From Quercus robur (taxonomy: Eukaryota > Streptophyta > Magnoliopsida > Fagales > Fagaceae), in the NCBI RefSeq assembly GCF_932294415.1, contig NC_065535.1, positions 86,940,862 to 87,004,861 of the forward strand: DNA of 64,000 nt. The letters run 5' to 3'. The notes beneath the pieces were generated by a model. It made no database searches, had not been told where the DNA came from, and worked only from the letters and a program-made list of their open reading frames with translations. Positions 60,564 through 64,000 of the stretch are shown piece after piece (position 1 is the stretch's first letter; each line of letters opens with the position of its first letter). A program made the translations under genes and the position numbers.

Positions 60564-62781
60564 TTCTCATATATAATATCTATGTTAAAAAAATACATTG
60601 AAACAAACTCATTACAGCTAGAATCATAACATCACAATTTTAAGATTTTTTTTTGGTATTTTGATGAACACCCAGATAGTGATCTTGTGCTTAATTTGAG
60701 TAACACCTAGAAGAGGGCTTTTTGTATTTCATTATTAACACTAATAATTTCATGTTTTTTTAATTACTAAGAAGTACTAGGACTGTTGTTTAATTTCTGC
60801 TTTAAAGAAAACCAAGATCGCGTATTTGACAACCAGATTATATGTGAGAATCACCCAGAAAGTTCTTTTTGTGTTTTTAGAAACAGTACTTCGATGAAAA
60901 CTGAGAGCTTGGAATTTGGGGGCAATGTTCCAGCCAGTATAGGCAAAACGATGGGAGCTCCATGTTGCTAGTAGTGGTTGTTGATGATCGAGGTACGTTT
61001 AATAGAAGATTTTGTAGCTATTTGGTTGGAACTTGGAAGGTGAAGTGTTCTAGCTAGTAGTCTAGTAGCTGAGGGAAGTATTGGGTCTTGTACGAGATCT
61101 TTGGCTTTGGGGAATTGGCTTGGCTTAGTGAAGTAAAATGATACGCTGCCCTTGGGAAAAAAGTATGCATTGAACTTGTTGATGTTACAAGTATGGTGAA
61201 GAATGGAAAAAATAGAAGAGAAAGAGTAGCAGCTTTTTTTTTTTTCTTTTTTTTTTTTTTTTCCACTTTCTAGTTTCTGCTCTTTCTCGATCTCTCCTCT
61301 TTCTGAAAGGAGAGATTGCCATTGCGTTGCTCATCTTTGGCTTTTTAGACTTGTGATATAGTCATATAGTTCAGAACTTTTGTACCATAATGGTTATGGG
61401 TTGCCAGCTGAAAGTAGTAGTAGGCGAAGCAATGCCAGAAAATGCCAGAATAAAGCACACCACGATAAGATAAAAAGTTGCGGTTCATGGTTGTATCCAA
61501 TCCGAGACGAAGGAGCATTTGTATTGGTTCGATTGCAAATTACATCTCTCTCTCTCTCTCTCTCTCTCTGCTTTATTATGGAAATTCTTGCATCGCCAAC
61601 TGCTACGCTCAGCTAGCAGCTGTCTGGTATTTAACTGCTGTGTGCTGATAGGACTATCAGTACTACACTTATATAGGAGCTGTAGAAAAGCCCATATTGT
61701 GTATCACTTGTTTTACAAGTTTATCATGCATATGATAGATGTAAACATAATATAAAGCGAAAAAACAAACAAACAAGAAGCAAAAGACAATAAGAAACCA
61801 AACGACAAGTTCATGTCATGCTATAAGTTCAGGCATATCCAAAATCTCTTTTAAAGGAAGGGTCAAACCATGAGTATAATATAGGTATGTGAAAATAAAC
61901 CTTATCCATACCTTCGGGAACTTTTGAAATCCTAACACTCCCAAGAATATGGGCAAGCCCACTAAGGAAGCCCAATGAAGTAAATAAATATGTAAAGAAA
62001 AATTTTGAGTCCAAAAACCTTTTTTCTTAAGCCTGTCACAAGTGAGCAGGATGAGGGCTATGTAAATGAACTAAGCTTAAAAATAATGAAACTAGGGTCA
62101 AAGTCCATATGAGGGAAGGGAGCAAACATGATAAATGGGCTTCAATAAGTGGAAATACCAAGGGAAAATGAAATTTAAAAAAAAAAAAAAAAAACTTGGG
62201 CTTAAATAATAGTAGGCCTTGGAAAAAAAAACCATATAATCAATTTATTTGGGCCTAAGCATCGACAAAAACATAAGTTAACTAGGCATTATTCATTGCT
62301 AAGCCCAATGATGCAAGGCTTAGAATTTGAATGGGGCATGAACATAGTCCATATAAATAAAAAAGAGTTTTTTTTAAAATGAAATGCATTATGTTTTCCC
62401 TTTAATAAAAAGAGTTGATTAAGGCTTTAAGCATAAAACTAAAAAACAATGGGGGTAAGTATTTCTTATTTTCTTTGAAAAAAAAAAAAGTAGATCTTCT
62501 TTACAAAGAATGACGTCTCTTATATATCTAAAAAAAAGTGTCCTTATAGTACATGTTTATTTATAGTTTCATGGCTATCTACAACAGTCAATAATTAGTG
62601 AACATCTTCATCTATTGTGCATGTTTTGTCTAGTAGTTGGCACCTTGCTAGTTACAAGGTCCACCGAATTTGTTGTGTGTGTAAATCTTATCCCTCAATA
62701 TGGTGGATAAGGTTATGATATTTTATGTTTGGGGATAGGGATGTGTTCTGGTTATTTTAATGAAACTTGGGCAAAAAGAAA
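60564..62781. other. Intergenic DNA with CT microsatellite
   Basis: A CT run lies at 61545-61569 and a T-rich block at 61231-61262. Frames at 60786-60971 and 61380-61616 were checked and not recognised. Confidence 0.4.
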
Positions 62782-62945
62782 GAAATAAGGGGATATTAGA
62801 TACTCCCGTAGTATCATAAATGTGTATTCACCCATCTTACATAAATGGTGGGTCCCATCATAAATTTAATTAGTGGAACTCACAATTCATGTGAAAAGAG
62901 GGAGTACACATTTATGGTAGTTCGGGAGTACGAAATAATTTCCCA
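62782..62945. mobile_element. MITE, about 164 bp
   Basis: The left end GGGATATTAGATACTCCCGT and following ATCATAAATGTGTATTC are matched inverted by the right part GTACACATTTATGGTAGTTC, GGGAGTACG and TAATTTCCC. The centre carries GGTGGGTCCCATC. No target duplication was confirmed. Confidence 0.8.
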
Positions 62946-63806
62946 AAATAAAGAACTTGAAGTTAATGCAAATTAAACGGGTAAACATAATCTCCTTGCA
63001 TTGGTTGAATAATGTTATGGTCACAAACTATTTTACAACATTTTTACAGATGTTGATGTAACTAATTTCTTATTGGTTTTCATCGAATAATGCTAGTGAT
63101 ACAAATTATTTTACAAAATTTTTATAAACTACTAATATAGTGAATGATTATTGATAAATGAAAAAAGTGATATTAATAATAGGACATTATATTTATTATT
63201 GCCGACAAACCTGATTACTGCTCAAAGAATGGTCTAGAATAGGAAAATATTAATCATCCTCTTTTTATAGGATCAAAAATCTCATTTAATAAGTTACTAT
63301 CAAAATTTTCGCTCTTTTCCCGTTCTGTTCCCTGTGGGACCTTTATACGCCCAATCCCAAGTTTACTCAATTCCTTCAAACTCTTGATCTGGATATTGAC
63401 ACATTCGGCCCCATGTTTTTTCTTCATCACCAAGTCTTTCGTTTGTTGTTTCTTAGCCAAACAGAAACTTACTCACCAAGTTAGGGACTCTTTCTCAAAT
63501 TACCAAAAAAAAAAAAAAAAAAAGTCAAAAACAATCACGAATTTTCAGAAAACTCTTATCCAATAAAAAATAAAAAAATAAGAAAAAAAAAAGAACGAAA
63601 GAAAAAGACCCTAAATCTACTAGAAACTCCCATATTGGTACAAGCCACAGACGTAAGGTTCATAGGCCTCCACGTATCACTTCGACCTTATCAAAAGGTG
63701 ACAGCCTCCAGCGGCAAAATCCCTCAAAATCCCAGAAAGCAAAAAAGGTCAAAATTCACACTGTGTCTCTCTTCTGCAACAAGTGTGACACGCAACACAA
63801 GCAATT
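62946..63806 (+). promoter_or_regulatory. Upstream region and 5' UTR of the lipocalin gene
   Basis: Contains CCACGTATC at 63670-63678, an ACGT-core element of the kind bound by stress-related bZIP factors, and an A-rich tract (63566-63606). The last 60 bases before the ATG are probably 5' UTR. A minus-strand frame at 63460-63254 has no recognised family. Confidence 0.4.
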
Positions 63807-64000
63807 ATGGCCAACAAAGAGATGGAAGTGGTGAAGGGTGTGGACCTAAACAGGTACATGGGACGGTGGTACGAGATAGCTTCATTCCCATCAAGGTTTC
63901 AGCCCAAGAATGGTGTGAACACAAGGGCTACATACACTCTGAGAGAGGATGGGACTGTGAATGTGCTGAATGAGACCTGGACTGATGGGAAAAGAGGGTA
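63807..64000 (+). CDS. Temperature-induced lipocalin (TIL), N-terminal part
   Basis: Plant TIL proteins are small membrane-associated lipocalins that protect membranes under heat, cold and oxidative stress. The ATG at 63807 opens MANKEMEVVKGVDLNRYMGR and continues WYEIASFPSRFQPKNGVNTR, ATYTLREDGTVNVLNETWTD, GKRG. The lipocalin first signature (G-x-W-Y-E-I-A) is present. There is no signal peptide, as expected for TIL. The usual protein is about 185 residues; 64 codons plus two bases are inside the window and the rest lies beyond the edge. The first exon is uninterrupted here. The reading frame differs from a longer overlapping frame (63635-63973), which is a shadow. Confidence 0.95.
   Translation, partial: MANKEMEVVKGVDLNRYMGRWYEIASFPSRFQPKNGVNTRATYTLREDGTVNVLNETWTDGKRG

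Noticed and set aside
63254..63460. Lys-rich 68-codon frame on the minus strand upstream of the lipocalin
   Set aside because: Codon use is plausible, but no family or neighbouring exon was recognised; it lies in the lipocalin promoter.
63635..63973. 112-codon frame on the plus strand
   Set aside because: It overlaps the lipocalin exon in a different phase, and its sequence has no family character.
1..64000. tRNA, rRNA and snoRNA genes
   Set aside because: No cloverleaf-like or rRNA sequence was recognised by eye; a covariance-model search could still find small RNAs.

Overview
This window is nuclear DNA of a flowering plant, almost certainly a woody eudicot. The genes have eudicot-type exon and intron structure, introns are AT-rich, and plant-specific families are present (type-B response regulator, CBP60, DUF1068/ELMO, temperature-induced lipocalin). 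Plant LINE, Gypsy-like LTR, Copia and MITE families fill the spaces. The LTR style suggests Fagaceae (oak-like), but that is only an impression. Nothing bacterial, viral or organellar was seen.

Layout. 0.6-3.5 kb (+): the 3' four exons of an ABHD17-like alpha/beta hydrolase whose first exons lie before the window. 3.9-9.8 kb (-): a decayed nearly full-length LINE (ORF1 with DUF4283 and zinc knuckle; ORF2 with endonuclease, reverse transcriptase and RNase H) beside the 3' end of a second LINE. 9.8-37 kb: a gene-free, transposon-rich block. It holds a 1.46 kb nested palindrome, a 629 bp tandem repeat, several MITEs, two TTA-flanked Harbinger-like elements, a solo LTR with intact target duplication, a chain of four MITEs, a Copia reverse transcriptase relic, a complete non-autonomous LTR retrotransposon (22538-26356), two poly-C runs and a 5'-truncated LINE. 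38.0-43.0 kb (+): a complete type-B ARR transcription factor gene, ARR10/12-like, six exons. 45.5-50.9 kb (-): a complete CBP60 calmodulin-binding protein gene, seven exons. 52.5-57.2 kb (-): a complete DUF1068/ELMO (NKS1-like) gene, three exons including a 24-nt microexon. 57.2-63.8 kb: AT-rich DNA with an orphan S28 peptidase exon fragment and a MITE. 63.8-64.0 kb (+): the first 64 codons of a temperature-induced lipocalin gene, cut by the window edge.

The host genes are unrelated in function (lipid-protein hydrolase, cytokinin signalling, calmodulin/immune transcription, pectin synthesis scaffold, stress lipocalin); no cluster or operon-like logic is apparent. ARR and CBP60 are convergent, and CBP60 and ELMO are in tandem on the minus strand. 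Exon borders were set by eye from splice signals and family conservation. No new defence or biosynthetic system was recognised; the most unusual structure is the nested palindrome at 9839-11302.
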